Shown: piece after piece, positions 51,201 to 59,379 of the stretch
How positions within the stretch are numbered: position 1 is the first letter of the stretch
How the letters are laid out: the number at the start of each line of letters is the position of its first letter
Assembly: GCF_027625935.1 (NCBI RefSeq)
Contig: NZ_CP115300.1
Location: forward strand, 5,704,001-5,768,000
Direction of reading: 5' to 3'
Origin: Streptomyces camelliae
GTDB lineage: Bacteria; Actinomycetota; Actinomycetes; Streptomycetales; Streptomycetaceae
DNA: 64,000 nucleotides
Made by a program: the position numbers and the translations under genes
Notes under the pieces: model-generated
Told to the model about the DNA's origin: nothing
The model's database searches: none
What the model saw: only the letters and a program-made list of their open reading frames with translations

Positions 51201-53012
51201 CGCGTGCGCCAGCGAGTGGTCCTGGGCGATCTCGTCGACTACGTACACCAGGGACTCGCGCAGTCCACCCTGGTCGGCGCGGCGGAACACCTTGCCGTGT
51301 ACGGGCGCGACGAGACCGTGCTCCTCGGTGAGTACGATGCGGGCCTTGCGGGCCTCCTCGGAGTAGGGAGAACGGACCTCGATCATGTCCGAGAGGATTC
51401 CGATGGCCGCCTTCGACGCCTCGACGGTGCCGCTCTCGACCAGCGCCTCCAGCCATTCACGAACATCGGTCCGCCCGTGCCCGGCCGCGGCGAGGATGTG
51501 CTCGACCTTTCCCGAGCGCAAAGAGTCCGCCTCGACGCTGTGGTGCAGCCAGTTCGAGGGACGGCTGGGGCAGTCATGCCACATCCGCAGCCAACGGGAC
51601 AGTTTCTTCAGGTCCTTGTCGAGCCGCGGATGGATCCGCAGGTCGGACGGGACCCGCAGGACACCGTCCTGGTCTGGAAGCGACGGTTGTTCCGCGGCGC
51701 GTGCCCAGATCTCCCGGGTCAGGAACTCGTCGGCCCAACTGATCGCCTCTTTGACGCGGCCGGGCAGCAGCGGCAGGTAGGCGGCCGGGTCCTGGGGCGG
51801 CGCCAGGGCGGGGAGGGAGTCGACGACCAGCTTCGCCGACACCCTGATCATCTCTTGGTTGAAGGGTGAGGAGTCGAGCAGGTTCTGCCGGTCCTCGTTG
51901 GTCTTCCAGGCCCCGTTGAGGATGCCGCTCAGCGACATCTCGTACTTGGTGGGGAAGAAGGACCAGAACTTGCCACGACCGCGCGACCGCGGGCTGATCC
52001 AGAGGCCGGTCTCCGGGTCCTTCTCCAGGGCGGGAACGCCCCATGCGAGGTCGAGCGAGAGTCGGTCGTGCAGCTCCCCGGCGTCCGCGCGGGCCGCTGA
52101 ACCGGGCTCGTGGGCGGTGGTGAACACGCGCCACCGGTCGGTGGCGACAGCCTTTCCGGTTCGCTCCTCGACCACGGTGTGCAGGTCGCCGGCCTGCTGG
52201 GCGGTGAGTGTCCGACGGGCCACGGGCCGGGGCCGGCGGTCCTCCAGTACGACCTTCGCGACGTGCGGCGAGAAGAGCTGGAAGCCCACCGGGAATTCCT
52301 CGCGGGGCTCTCCGTGGTCCTTGGCCCGGCCGCCGTGCATGTCCCGGCCGAGCCGGTCGTCGGCCTTCCGGAGCAGGGGCAGACGAACGACGGTGGTCGC
52401 CCAGGTCAGTAGCTCGTTCAGGACGGGGTCGGAAGCACGTTCGGCCTCCACGTCGAGTGCTCGGGCCATCCGCAGGACGGGGGCGTCGAACTCCGGGCCA
52501 TAGCGCGCCGTTACACCCGGCACGGCCTTGATCTGCTCGTATGACCAGGCGCGGTCGAATCCGAAACTTCCGCTACTACTGAAGAATTGCGGTGTGTCGG
52601 TTACTGCGAGGACGGATTTGATACCTACTCCGAATCGACCGATCTGACCTCCACGCTTCTTCGACATACTCATGCGAAGAATTGTTTCCGCGCCTTCCGG
52701 GGTCACTTCGTTTCCCTCGTTGGCGCAGTACAAATGCTTTTCTGTGAGAACGACCTGTATCTGTCCGCCCGGCTCCTCGGCGATTTCGTCGGCCGCGTTC
52801 TGGACGAGCTCGAAAAGCTGGCGATCGCCATATCCGCCCTGAGTGATTCGACGCTCGCCATTGGCGTGCTCGGCTACAAGGCCGGGATCTACGGCGTACG
52901 TTTGCAGGACGCGGGAAGACTGCTCGATAACGGTTTGAATTACCGGCGAGAATGAAGACGGCACTGCTCCTGCACTCCTATGTGTAAAGGTCTGGGCGAA
53001 AGCGTGAGTCAT
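48201..53012 (-). CDS. GHKL (sacsin/Hsp90-like) ATPase fused to SF2 helicase
   Basis: A 1603-aa protein. Residues about 60-200 hold a GHKL ATPase: N-box QLFELVQNAADEIAEEPGGQ, G1-like YCANEGNEV and IGRFGVGIKSVLAVT. A long middle region (about 200-1190) resembles no domain I know. From about 1200 comes an SF2 helicase: SLHDYQEDLVRNISAML, Walker A LSLPTGAGKTRVTAEA, VIVDEAHTAIS (DEAH), GLTATPFR, VLTQGFDAPATRV and QMIGRGLRGPRNGG. The start at 53012 (MTHAFAQTF) is my choice; an in-frame ATG at 53126 exists. It is the first large gene of the leftward operon. A fusion of clamp-like ATPase and helicase suggests ATP-gated DNA loading. The 5' part is lower in GC than its neighbours. Confidence 0.85.
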   Translation of the reverse strand: MTHAFAQTFTHRSAGAVPSSFSPVIQTVIEQSSRVLQTYAVDPGLVAEHANGERRITQGGYGDRQLFELVQNAADEIAEEPGGQIQVVLTEKHLYCANEGNEVTPEGAETILRMSMSKKRGGQIGRFGVGIKSVLAVTDTPQFFSSSGSFGFDRAWSYEQIKAVPGVTARYGPEFDAPVLRMARALDVEAERASDPVLNELLTWATTVVRLPLLRKADDRLGRDMHGGRAKDHGEPREEFPVGFQLFSPHVAKVVLEDRRPRPVARRTLTAQQAGDLHTVVEERTGKAVATDRWRVFTTAHEPGSAARADAGELHDRLSLDLAWGVPALEKDPETGLWISPRSRGRGKFWSFFPTKYEMSLSGILNGAWKTNEDRQNLLDSSPFNQEMIRVSAKLVVDSLPALAPPQDPAAYLPLLPGRVKEAISWADEFLTREIWARAAEQPSLPDQDGVLRVPSDLRIHPRLDKDLKKLSRWLRMWHDCPSRPSNWLHHSVEADSLRSGKVEHILAAAGHGRTDVREWLEALVESGTVEASKAAIGILSDMIEVRSPYSEEARKARIVLTEEHGLVAPVHGKVFRRADQGGLRESLVYVVDEIAQDHSLAHALNVLGIREADVEGRFVSILDQGFDHYSESDWQRFWELFRQAGVGRLAHKVLERVPAPRSTLRVRTADGRFRPVEDCMLPGVVVDAKRDPHVAVDMAFHSDDTPFFPQVGLRERPSGGVQPQADEAWFEEYREAVHAAYLRSLDTRAPRPALNRMKVEGAAIGGPLHLFPVLSEESRAAFLKVLPDDAVVDNWTRQIGAQTSTRQAVASPIRWMLRKYGTVATSQGIKPLKEAVGPQLAAYRDVLPVADISPEKARKLRLPTTVDEVPTDRWDALLDEVSRSEDDSFVGATYVMLTRFGADFPEDSLTRCRIGDAWGTRPDDEITVAVGTAEYRALRAEQLPALLVPTPEDAELMVEKWGMLRYADVISRETREEPEGDPVPLVELFPALRQRLNSGNRNSMVQRCTELEAVTRTPNGTRTSPLDAVRQDGTVKVRVPLEPEPMLRLIDRELGLGLGAAGCRAVLEHQNRMARDSELQAALKAVREAEDVVAKIELLIGADALRTGLPEGLMEAELLATDGVEPSGRRIAQMAFNAHGDGVLQQHARDIQARFPNAPVAYGGTPAAIAFVSDLKLPVAFAGSRTPSPPPFETVEGPRDFPSLHDYQEDLVRNISAMLDRLAPQRGMLSLPTGAGKTRVTAEAVIRWVKRVGDLKGPLLWIAQTEELCEQAVQSWKFVWNKVGAERPLTISRLWSTNEVGNVVDHPHLVVATDAKLERCLNTDQYAWLRQAALVIVDEAHTAISKRYTEILALLGLTQYETGRHLLGLTATPFRNTNEEETRRLINRFGNRRLDQGVFPSGDPYRDLQDWGMLAQVEHRTLEGGRIELTRDEKTHADRMAMLSRSAEQRLADDHARSRRIVDSVIELPDDWPTLLFATSVDHAKYLAAMLNDQGIPSAAVDSTTSAQDRRTRIENFRNGRIRVLTNYGVLTQGFDAPATRVVVVARPVYSANVYQQMIGRGLRGPRNGGKDTCLILNVSDNIANFDTQLAFTQFEHLWSRT

Positions 53013-53174
53013 GGGCCGGCTGCCGCCTTCGTGCAGCCGGCCCATGAGCGGAGTGGTGCCGGAGGCGTGCCGCAAAACTATGGCCGCCTTCGAACGTTTG
53101 AACGTTTCTGCTGGCGAGGGCGGCAAGCGTACTCTGAGGGGTCTCCCAACCTCTTGAGGGCAACGTGGAAGAGG

Positions 53175-53378
53175 TCAGGTCGAGGGGGAGGTGTCATCGG
53201 GTGGCTCCTGGATCTCTTGTGCGAGATCGGGAAACCTGTCGATAAATTCATCTGCACATGGATGACCTCTCAGAATATCCGCCGCCGCCTTCATTTCCAA
53301 CTTTCCTATTGCAATGTCAAGTTCGAGCTGGCTTAGACCACGCTTCGAATCCAAGTCGTAGCCGTAGTACTCGTCCAT
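53175..53378 (-). CDS. 67-aa acidic protein at the head of the defence operon
   Basis: A small acidic protein starting MDEYYGYDLDSKRGLSQLEL, with a helical middle (DIAIGKLEMKAAADILRG) and ending FPDLAQEIQEPPDDTSPST. The Shine-Dalgarno AGGGGG lies five bases before the ATG (53378), which is strong evidence for translation. Base composition is lower in GC than the flanks. No family was recognised. It precedes the 1603-aa gene by 162 bp on the same strand and may be a regulator, chaperone or anti-nuclease partner; that is inference. Confidence 0.6.
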   Translation of the reverse strand: MDEYYGYDLDSKRGLSQLELDIAIGKLEMKAAADILRGHPCADEFIDRFPDLAQEIQEPPDDTSPST

Positions 53379-53417
53379 ATAACCCCCTGTTGTTGACGTG
53401 TCGCAAGGGGTTTATTA

Positions 53418-53433
53418 GGGCACAATTGTCCCC
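53418..53433. promoter_or_regulatory. palindrome in the divergent defence promoter
   Basis: GGGCACAATTGTCCCC is a near-perfect 16-bp palindrome around ACAATTGT, 40 bp upstream of the small leftward ORF. It may be the operator for the XRE domain encoded by the divergent operon. Confidence 0.5.
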
Positions 53434-53916
53434 CTGCGGGAAAATGGATGTCCGATCTCTTGGGTGAAACATTTCCCCGCAATCTAGCAGGTGCGGGACC
53501 GGTGTGACTAGTGCCTTGATTTTGAAGAAAGAACGAGTGCCTTGGCCGGGTTGCGCTGCGGGCTTTTGGCTCTTGATGCTAAATGTGGATACACTTCCAC
53601 CCCGGTCGCCTGGTCCCCCCCGACTTGTATTCGGGTTCGCAAGCGAGGCGACAATGTCGCCAGTTCAGACACTACCCGAACGTGCCCCACAATTCAATCC
53701 CAACTCCCCTTGGATAATGGGGAGTTGACCGCTCCACTTGTGGAATTCTCTGTAAATGGGTCTAAAATGGGGCAACTTGACCTATCGGTCCGAGTGGTCG
53801 GGGTGCCGAGGTCCGATCAACTGTTGGTTGACAGCGCCCGGAACGTCAAATTAGCCTCCGGGTCTGCGACATGCGAGCCGGACGCGGCTCCGAGGGGACG
53901 AGGGGAAGAGTGGCGC
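53434..53916. other. AT-richer control region of the divergent defence operons
   Basis: About 480 bp without a convincing gene and less GC-rich than the rest. It contains a strong hairpin, CAACTCCCC (53701-53709) with GGGGAGTTG (53719-53727), a 9-bp stem with 9-nt loop. It must hold promoters for both directions. The frame of the rightward gene stays open through here to 53542, but codon usage and composition do not look coding. Confidence 0.5.
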
Positions 53917-56061
53917 GTGGAGACAGGTGAGGAGTTCGGGCCCTGGCTGGCCCGTCAGCTTAAACTCGCGAGGAAGACGCAGGCTGAACTGGCCGACGAG
54001 CTCGGCTTGACGCGCGCCGCTGTCTCCGCGTGGATCACCGGAAGGTCGACTCCCCGCCCGACTGTCATGGCGGACATCGCCAAGGCGCTCGGCACGGACC
54101 TCGGCACGGTGCACACCCGTACCACCGACACCCAGGCCGGCCTCCCTGTTACCTGGTACCACCGCCCTGGCTACCCCGACGGCGGCCGTGACCTGGGCAA
54201 TGCCGCCGCGTTCGCCTTCGACGCCGACGTGCAGGTCCTCGCACGGGAGACCTGCCAGAACAGCCTCGACGAGCGATTGACGGACAGTGGCCGCCCGGTG
54301 CGCGTCCGCTACACCCTGCACGAGCTGACCGGGGAGGCTTTGGAGGCCTTCCGCGAGGCGATCCTCTGGAACGACCTCTTCCCGCACTACTCCGCCGTCT
54401 CGGAGATCGCCGGTAACCAGAAGGTCGGCCGGGTCGTGGACGCCGGAGTGCGGGACATGTACGAGAAGGGCCGCTTGGTCCTCCTGCGCGTCGACGACTA
54501 CAACGCCTCCGGGCTCATCGGCGACGACTACGCGGACGGCAAGTTCGCCGCGGTCGTCAGGCGTCAGCTGGAAAGCCTCAAGTCCGGGCATGCCGCAGGG
54601 GGTTCGTACGGCCTGGGCAAGGCGACACTGTGGGCCACCAGCGCCCTCGGACTCGTGCTGATCAACTCCACTCTGTCCGTGCCCCACGAGGGCCGTACCG
54701 AGCGCCGGGTCATCGGCCGTCTCGAACTGCCTTGGCGCGAGGTCGAGGGCGAGCCATACGCGGGTCCTGCCTGGTTCGGGCGACCCGATCCCGATTCGCC
54801 CGGCGCCATGGTCGCCCGCTCGTGGTGGGCGGACGAGGAGACGGTGGAGCGCCTGCATCTGACTCGGGAGAGCGACGAACCCGGTACGTCCTTCCTTATC
54901 GTCGGCGCGCACGACGTAGCCAGCCTGGAGGAGATGTCGTCCGATGCCGACGGCGAGACCAGCGGAGGTGAAGGCGACGAAGACACGCGTGACATCAGCA
55001 AGATGCACGGCCGTCTGGTCGAGGCACTGGGGCGTGACTTCTGGGCCGCGATGACCGGTGGAGGCGGCAGGCGTCCCCTCCTGGAGGTCTCTGTCCGTGC
55101 CTTGCGAAACGGCGAAGTGGTCGTGCCGGAGCAACAGGTGGACCCGTCTGTCGAGCAGCCCGCACGGACCCGCGCCCTGCGCGCGCACTACGAGGGCACC
55201 ACGGTGGATCGCCTCACCGAGGCGGGACAGGTGGCGGCCCGGAGCGTACCGCTGAAGCTGCCGCTCTCCGGGGGAGCTCGGGGGACGCTCGGTACACACC
55301 AAGCTGTACTGCTGGTGACCGCCGAGGAAGGGGACAACAAGGGGAAGCCCAACCAGGTTCATTCGCTGCGCGGCAACCTCATGACCGTGAAGACGGCCGG
55401 GGTGCCGAACCTGCCGCTCGGGACCAATCCCTTCCAAGCCGTTCTCCTGGTGGGCGAGGCAGCGGGTGAAACGGCCCCCTTCGCGCAGGAGGCTGAGGAA
55501 TTCCTGCGTGCGGCGGAACCGCCCGAGCACGACCGCTGGGGGCAGACGGAGGAACTGACTCTGCGTTGGTCGCCCTCCGCATACCGGAAGATCGGCGCCA
55601 TGACCAGCGAGGTCAACAACGCGGTCAGAGAACTGGTCGCACGGCCGAAGCGCAGCAGCGGCGAAGGCGGTGAGGCCTTGCGCAAGGCGTTGACCGTGCG
55701 AACGAGGCCCAAGGCCAAGACACCCGCCGGACCAGTGGTTCCCGTGCTGGACAGGCTCGACGCGACGATCGGCGACGGTGGGGAGTGGCAGATCACTGCC
55801 GAGGTGAGCATCCCGCGTGGCGACGAGATCGTCCCGATGGTGCCGGTCGCCCAGCTGGACGTGCGCTCCGGGGGCCGACCGAAGCTGGACTGGGCGGAAC
55901 TCGTGGCCGTCGAGGGCTGTGAGGTGGAGGACGGGACCCTGCGCTTCACGCCCGGCGCGCGCAGGGCGGCGTTCCGAGGAGCCACCGACGTCACCAGTCA
56001 CCCGGTCAGGACCGCGCTTACCCGCCTCGTCCTCGAACTCCGTGCCGGCAAGGGGGAGTGA
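53917..56061 (+). CDS. XRE helix-turn-helix fused to GHKL ATPase (MORC/MutL-like)
   Basis: About 714 aa. Residues 3-60 form an XRE DNA-binding domain (ARKTQAELADELGLTRAAVS, AWITGRSTPRPTVMADIAKA). From about 75 comes a GHKL ATPase: N-box VQVLARETCQNSLDERL, G1-like LLRVDDYNASGLIGDD, then GHAAGGSYGLGKATLWATS (the G-x-G-K lid). A long C-terminal part is unassigned. The start is GTG 53917 (VETGEEFGPWLARQL) with GGGGAAG upstream. The layout recalls GHKL ATPases of restriction-type operons described by Iyer and Aravind. It may be both autoregulator and effector ATPase. The next gene starts 3 bp after the stop. Confidence 0.8.
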   Translation: METGEEFGPWLARQLKLARKTQAELADELGLTRAAVSAWITGRSTPRPTVMADIAKALGTDLGTVHTRTTDTQAGLPVTWYHRPGYPDGGRDLGNAAAFAFDADVQVLARETCQNSLDERLTDSGRPVRVRYTLHELTGEALEAFREAILWNDLFPHYSAVSEIAGNQKVGRVVDAGVRDMYEKGRLVLLRVDDYNASGLIGDDYADGKFAAVVRRQLESLKSGHAAGGSYGLGKATLWATSALGLVLINSTLSVPHEGRTERRVIGRLELPWREVEGEPYAGPAWFGRPDPDSPGAMVARSWWADEETVERLHLTRESDEPGTSFLIVGAHDVASLEEMSSDADGETSGGEGDEDTRDISKMHGRLVEALGRDFWAAMTGGGGRRPLLEVSVRALRNGEVVVPEQQVDPSVEQPARTRALRAHYEGTTVDRLTEAGQVAARSVPLKLPLSGGARGTLGTHQAVLLVTAEEGDNKGKPNQVHSLRGNLMTVKTAGVPNLPLGTNPFQAVLLVGEAAGETAPFAQEAEEFLRAAEPPEHDRWGQTEELTLRWSPSAYRKIGAMTSEVNNAVRELVARPKRSSGEGGEALRKALTVRTRPKAKTPAGPVVPVLDRLDATIGDGGEWQITAEVSIPRGDEIVPMVPVAQLDVRSGGRPKLDWAELVAVEGCEVEDGTLRFTPGARRAAFRGATDVTSHPVRTALTRLVLELRAGKGE

Positions 56062-56064
56062 CGC

Positions 56065-57060
56065 ATGAAGATCTATCCATACAAGCGGCTCAACCGGCCG
56101 GTCACGCTCAGAGTGACCTCGATATCCCTCAAGCTCTCCGACGGTACCCGTGACCAGCTGGAGACCACCGCGTACTCGACCCAGCAGCAGGCCGTCGCAC
56201 TCGGCATCGCGGGCCACACCGACTGGGTGAGCGCCACGATCGGCCTCTCCGCGACGCTGCCGCCTGGGGCAAACGCGTCGGACGCCGCATGGTCCGATCT
56301 GCGTGTCCTCGCCGTACTGACGGACGGTGAGACCAACGTCCGCACGTCCACGGACCTCACGCGTGACGCGGAGGGCGGACGGGACTGGTCCGGCTCTGTG
56401 GAGGTCCTTCGTGACGACCACCTGGGGCGCGCCTCCCTCGCCGTGTACGCCGTCGGGACGGTGGACGGGGTGCGAGGACGGTCGATCGCCGAGACCGACC
56501 GGAGCTGGGTCATCGACACAGTCTCCGACGAACCGATCCGCGGGCTTCAACTGGAGGTCCAGAAAGCCTCGTTCAGAAAGAGTTCCCGGGAGTGGCTGCA
56601 GGCCTACGCCGATGCGCCCTGGATCGTGGACACCTCGGCCCGGGTCCCCACCGTGTTCGTGAACACGGATGTCGAGGGGGTCATCGGCCTGCTGGACAGC
56701 AGTGGCTCCGGTGTGGACAGTAAGGTGCGTGACCTCCTGGTGGCACAGATGGCCACCGACGTCTGGACCGCCGTGTTCCACGGTGCCATCGGCGATCTGG
56801 AGGTGGAAGCTGGCGGCGGTCCGGTCTTTCCGACGGACTGGCAGGGCGAGGTGCTGCGGGAGATGCTCCCGGACGTGGTTCCCGGCGTGCACGTGGAGGA
56901 GGCCCTACGACAGGTGCACCGCCGGCGCACCGGCGACTCGGGCTGGGTGGAGCTCCAGACCCGCATCCACTACGCGGCGGTCCGCCGTGCCGATGCCACT
57001 AGGGCGCTCGCCTATGCCATCCGCAGTCTGGAGCAGATGAACCGAGAGAGTGAGATGTGA
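56065..57060 (+). CDS. uncharacterised protein of the GHKL cassette
   Basis: A 331-aa protein starting MKIYPYKRLNRPVTLRVTSI. The first ~165 residues look beta-rich (WVSATIGLSATLPPG, DLRVLAVLTDGETNVRTSTD, GRASLAVYAVGTVDGV), possibly a sandwich fold. The C-terminal half is helical (SKVRDLLVAQMATDVWTAVF and LREMLPDVVPGVHVEEALRQ, RRADATRALAYAIRSLEQMN). I recognise no family or catalytic motif. It is 3 bp from the GHKL gene and virtually abuts the next, so it is an obligate member of the three-gene cassette. Confidence 0.82.
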   Translation: MKIYPYKRLNRPVTLRVTSISLKLSDGTRDQLETTAYSTQQQAVALGIAGHTDWVSATIGLSATLPPGANASDAAWSDLRVLAVLTDGETNVRTSTDLTRDAEGGRDWSGSVEVLRDDHLGRASLAVYAVGTVDGVRGRSIAETDRSWVIDTVSDEPIRGLQLEVQKASFRKSSREWLQAYADAPWIVDTSARVPTVFVNTDVEGVIGLLDSSGSGVDSKVRDLLVAQMATDVWTAVFHGAIGDLEVEAGGGPVFPTDWQGEVLREMLPDVVPGVHVEEALRQVHRRRTGDSGWVELQTRIHYAAVRRADATRALAYAIRSLEQMNRESEM

Positions 57061-57064
57061 TCAC

Positions 57065-57943
57065 GTGATCACTCAACCGAACTACGTACCGGAGCGTCTG
57101 GCGCTGCTCCCTACCTCGGCCCTCGATCCGTTCCTGACTGAGGAGCTGCTCAAAGCTGAACAGGTCCATGGCGGCATCGACCTCGCCAAGGTCGTCGAGC
57201 CGCTTCCCGAGGACGATGCCAGGTGGTGGGTCGAGCCGATCCGAAGCCTGGTGGAAGACGTCATGTTCGAGTTCGGGGAGGACCGCACCCGAGCCGACGC
57301 GTGGCTTGCGCCCCGGCTCCACGCTTCTCTCCGCCTGACCCGGCGAGAAGCGGCGGACAAGCGCCTGTGGAATCACATCGCCCTGGCGGTGGCCCCCGAC
57401 TACGTCGCCTGGCGTCACTTGTCGGAGCCGACAGCGAAAAGGCCGGAGAGGCGCATCAATCCAGAGCGCTTCCGTGGCCCCGCGGACCGGCAGTGCTTCT
57501 CCCGTCTCTGGTGGGCGGCTGAGCTCTTCCGGAACGGGCCGGACTATGAGCCGGTCGAGATCGCGTGCGGAAACCAGGACCTCATCCACAACGTCATCAA
57601 GCTGGAGCTGATCGACCACCGTCCCACTGCTCAGGCGCTGGTCCGCCTACTGAAGAACGGTCAGGTCGTTGTCGGGCGAGGCTTCAACGGCCTCAGCGCC
57701 GCGATCAATGCGGCCGGAGCGACCCTGATCTACGACGTCCTCGCACCGGACACACCCCGGGATCCCGTCCATCTCCGGGACTGGATCGCGGAAGCGGAAT
57801 CGGCGCCACCGGTCGAGCGGCATGAGCTTCCGAAGGGTCCGGACGAGGATCCCGTACCAGAGGAGTCTGTGGCCGCGCTCACCAGCTACTTCGCGGAGCT
57901 GTTCGAGACCGCGCCGGTCAGGGGCAGGAAAACCGCGGATTGA
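57065..57943 (+). CDS. uncharacterised protein, possibly DUF6339-like
   Basis: About 292 aa, mainly helical and Trp-rich: WWVEPIRSLVEDVMFEFGED, WNHIALAVAPDYVAWRHLSE, RQCFSRLWWAAELFRNGPDY. The middle block resembles the DUF6339 family as I remember it, which occurs in predicted defence clusters; this is a weak call. The C-terminus is acidic (KGPDEDPVPEESV). GTG 57065 is used as start; GTG 57050, overlapping the previous gene, is equally possible. It converges on the methyltransferase cassette (52-bp gap). Confidence 0.75.
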   Translation: MITQPNYVPERLALLPTSALDPFLTEELLKAEQVHGGIDLAKVVEPLPEDDARWWVEPIRSLVEDVMFEFGEDRTRADAWLAPRLHASLRLTRREAADKRLWNHIALAVAPDYVAWRHLSEPTAKRPERRINPERFRGPADRQCFSRLWWAAELFRNGPDYEPVEIACGNQDLIHNVIKLELIDHRPTAQALVRLLKNGQVVVGRGFNGLSAAINAAGATLIYDVLAPDTPRDPVHLRDWIAEAESAPPVERHELPKGPDEDPVPEESVAALTSYFAELFETAPVRGRKTAD

Positions 57944-57994
57944 CCTGGCGCTGCGGTGGACTGCCGCAGCGCTCTCCCACGCCCTGCTCGCGAA

Positions 57995-59368
57995 CTACTT
58001 CGCCGACGCCTTGTTCTTGCGCGGGCGTACCGAAGAGGGGGGCGGCACTTGGTCCTCGGGCCGCGGGCACTTGTCCGTACAGGCGTCGGCGGCTCCGCAG
58101 CCGTTGCTTCGCAGCTTGGCCCGCTGTTCCTCCGTGGCTGGCGGCCACGGCTCCCTCAGTTTCTTCAGCGCGGTGGGAGCCGGCCTGGGGAACCCGAGCG
58201 CGGCGCTCAGCAGGTGCGCACCGAACAGGGGCGGTACGGCGTTGCCCACCTGCTGGGCCTGTGCCGTGCCGGACCACGGATAGTCCGGCGGGAAACTTTG
58301 CAGCATCCCCGCCTCGTTCATGCTGAACCGCGAGCCTTCGTAGAAGACGTCCTTGCCGAGGTGTTCGAAGACCACGAAGCGGGAGATGCGGCCGGTGACA
58401 GTGGCGGCGGGCTGCTGGTCGCTCCGCACTCCACGCCTTCCCGGGTTTCCGGAACTGCCGTAGTTCGAGCGGACCAGGAAGGGTTTAGGACGTCCTCGAT
58501 GCGAGCCCACGGGGCCCGCGAGGGCAGCACCCATCGACCTCCAGGACAACGGCTCCTCGTCGCTTTCCGGCGCAGTGTCCTCGTAGAGGGGCGGCTGGTG
58601 GACCTGGTCCGCGGCCTGCTCGGGGTCGCTCGTTCCGCTCTCTCCGTTCCTTCGGTTCCATTCCTTCGGTTCGTAGGAACGGTGGGTCGGCGAAGGGAGC
58701 GAGGGCTCGCCGAGCCCTTCACGCCGAGCGATCAGCACCGCACGGGATCGCGTCTGCGGCACTCCGTAGGTCTCGGTGTCGAGAACATCGACGACCACGT
58801 TGTACTTGGTTCCGTCGGGGAGCCCGGTCTCCGTCAGCACCTTGGCGTAGTGCACCCAGAGCGGCGCCACCGCCGGGACCTGCTCCAGGACGATGACGTC
58901 GTAAGGGCGATGCTCTCGGTTCGGGCTTCGTGTCGCCTGAATGGCGTAACGGAGTGGTTCGAGGACCAGCGCGGTACGTGGATCACTGAGGGTCGCCAGC
59001 TCCGCGTCGATCTCCTCGTCACTGTCGCCCGCCATCAGCCGTTCGATGTACTTCTTCACCCTGTCCAGGGCTTGACGTCCGGCGCCGTGCCCGGCCACCG
59101 AGTACGTCTGGCACGGTGGGCCTCCTGCGAGCACGTTGATCTCCGGCGGCAGCGACTCGAAGGCGTCTCTGCGCACCGCGCTCACATCGGCGTGCAGGGT
59201 GTCCAGCCCGGCCGCGTACCGGGTCAGACACGCACTTTTGTCCCACTCGATGCCGAGACTCGGGATGTCGAGCACGTGTCCGGCAACGTCCAGCCCTCCG
59301 GGCCCTGCGAAGAGGTCCAGAACAAAGGGCGTGTCGAGGATGGACTGGTGGTGCGCCGTGCTGGTCAT
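57995..59368 (-). CDS. C5-cytosine DNA methyltransferase (PCQ-containing)
   Basis: A 457-aa enzyme that transfers methyl from S-adenosylmethionine to cytosine C5. Motif I is VLDLFAGPGGLDVAGHV, motif IV is VLAGGPPCQTYSVAGHG with the catalytic Cys, motif VIII is PQTRSRAVLIARR, motif IX is QPAATVTGRISRF, motif X is AQQVGNAVPPLFGAHLL. Motif VI reads VIVLEQVPAV: the usual ENV is EQV. A C-terminal extension with Cys residues (NGCGAADACTDKC) may bind zinc. It starts 11 bp after the stop of the second methyltransferase gene and is last in the Vsr-MTase-MTase cassette. The target sequence is unknown. Confidence 0.92.
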   Translation of the reverse strand: MTSTAHHQSILDTPFVLDLFAGPGGLDVAGHVLDIPSLGIEWDKSACLTRYAAGLDTLHADVSAVRRDAFESLPPEINVLAGGPPCQTYSVAGHGAGRQALDRVKKYIERLMAGDSDEEIDAELATLSDPRTALVLEPLRYAIQATRSPNREHRPYDVIVLEQVPAVAPLWVHYAKVLTETGLPDGTKYNVVVDVLDTETYGVPQTRSRAVLIARREGLGEPSLPSPTHRSYEPKEWNRRNGESGTSDPEQAADQVHQPPLYEDTAPESDEEPLSWRSMGAALAGPVGSHRGRPKPFLVRSNYGSSGNPGRRGVRSDQQPAATVTGRISRFVVFEHLGKDVFYEGSRFSMNEAGMLQSFPPDYPWSGTAQAQQVGNAVPPLFGAHLLSAALGFPRPAPTALKKLREPWPPATEEQRAKLRSNGCGAADACTDKCPRPEDQVPPPSSVRPRKNKASAK

Positions 59369-59379
59369 GTGGCGGAAGT

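Noticed and set aside
53851..56892. 1013-codon frame opposite the XRE-GHKL operon
   Set aside because: Antisense shadow: the plus strand has clear domains, tight gene spacing and ribosome-binding sites, while the minus frame has none.
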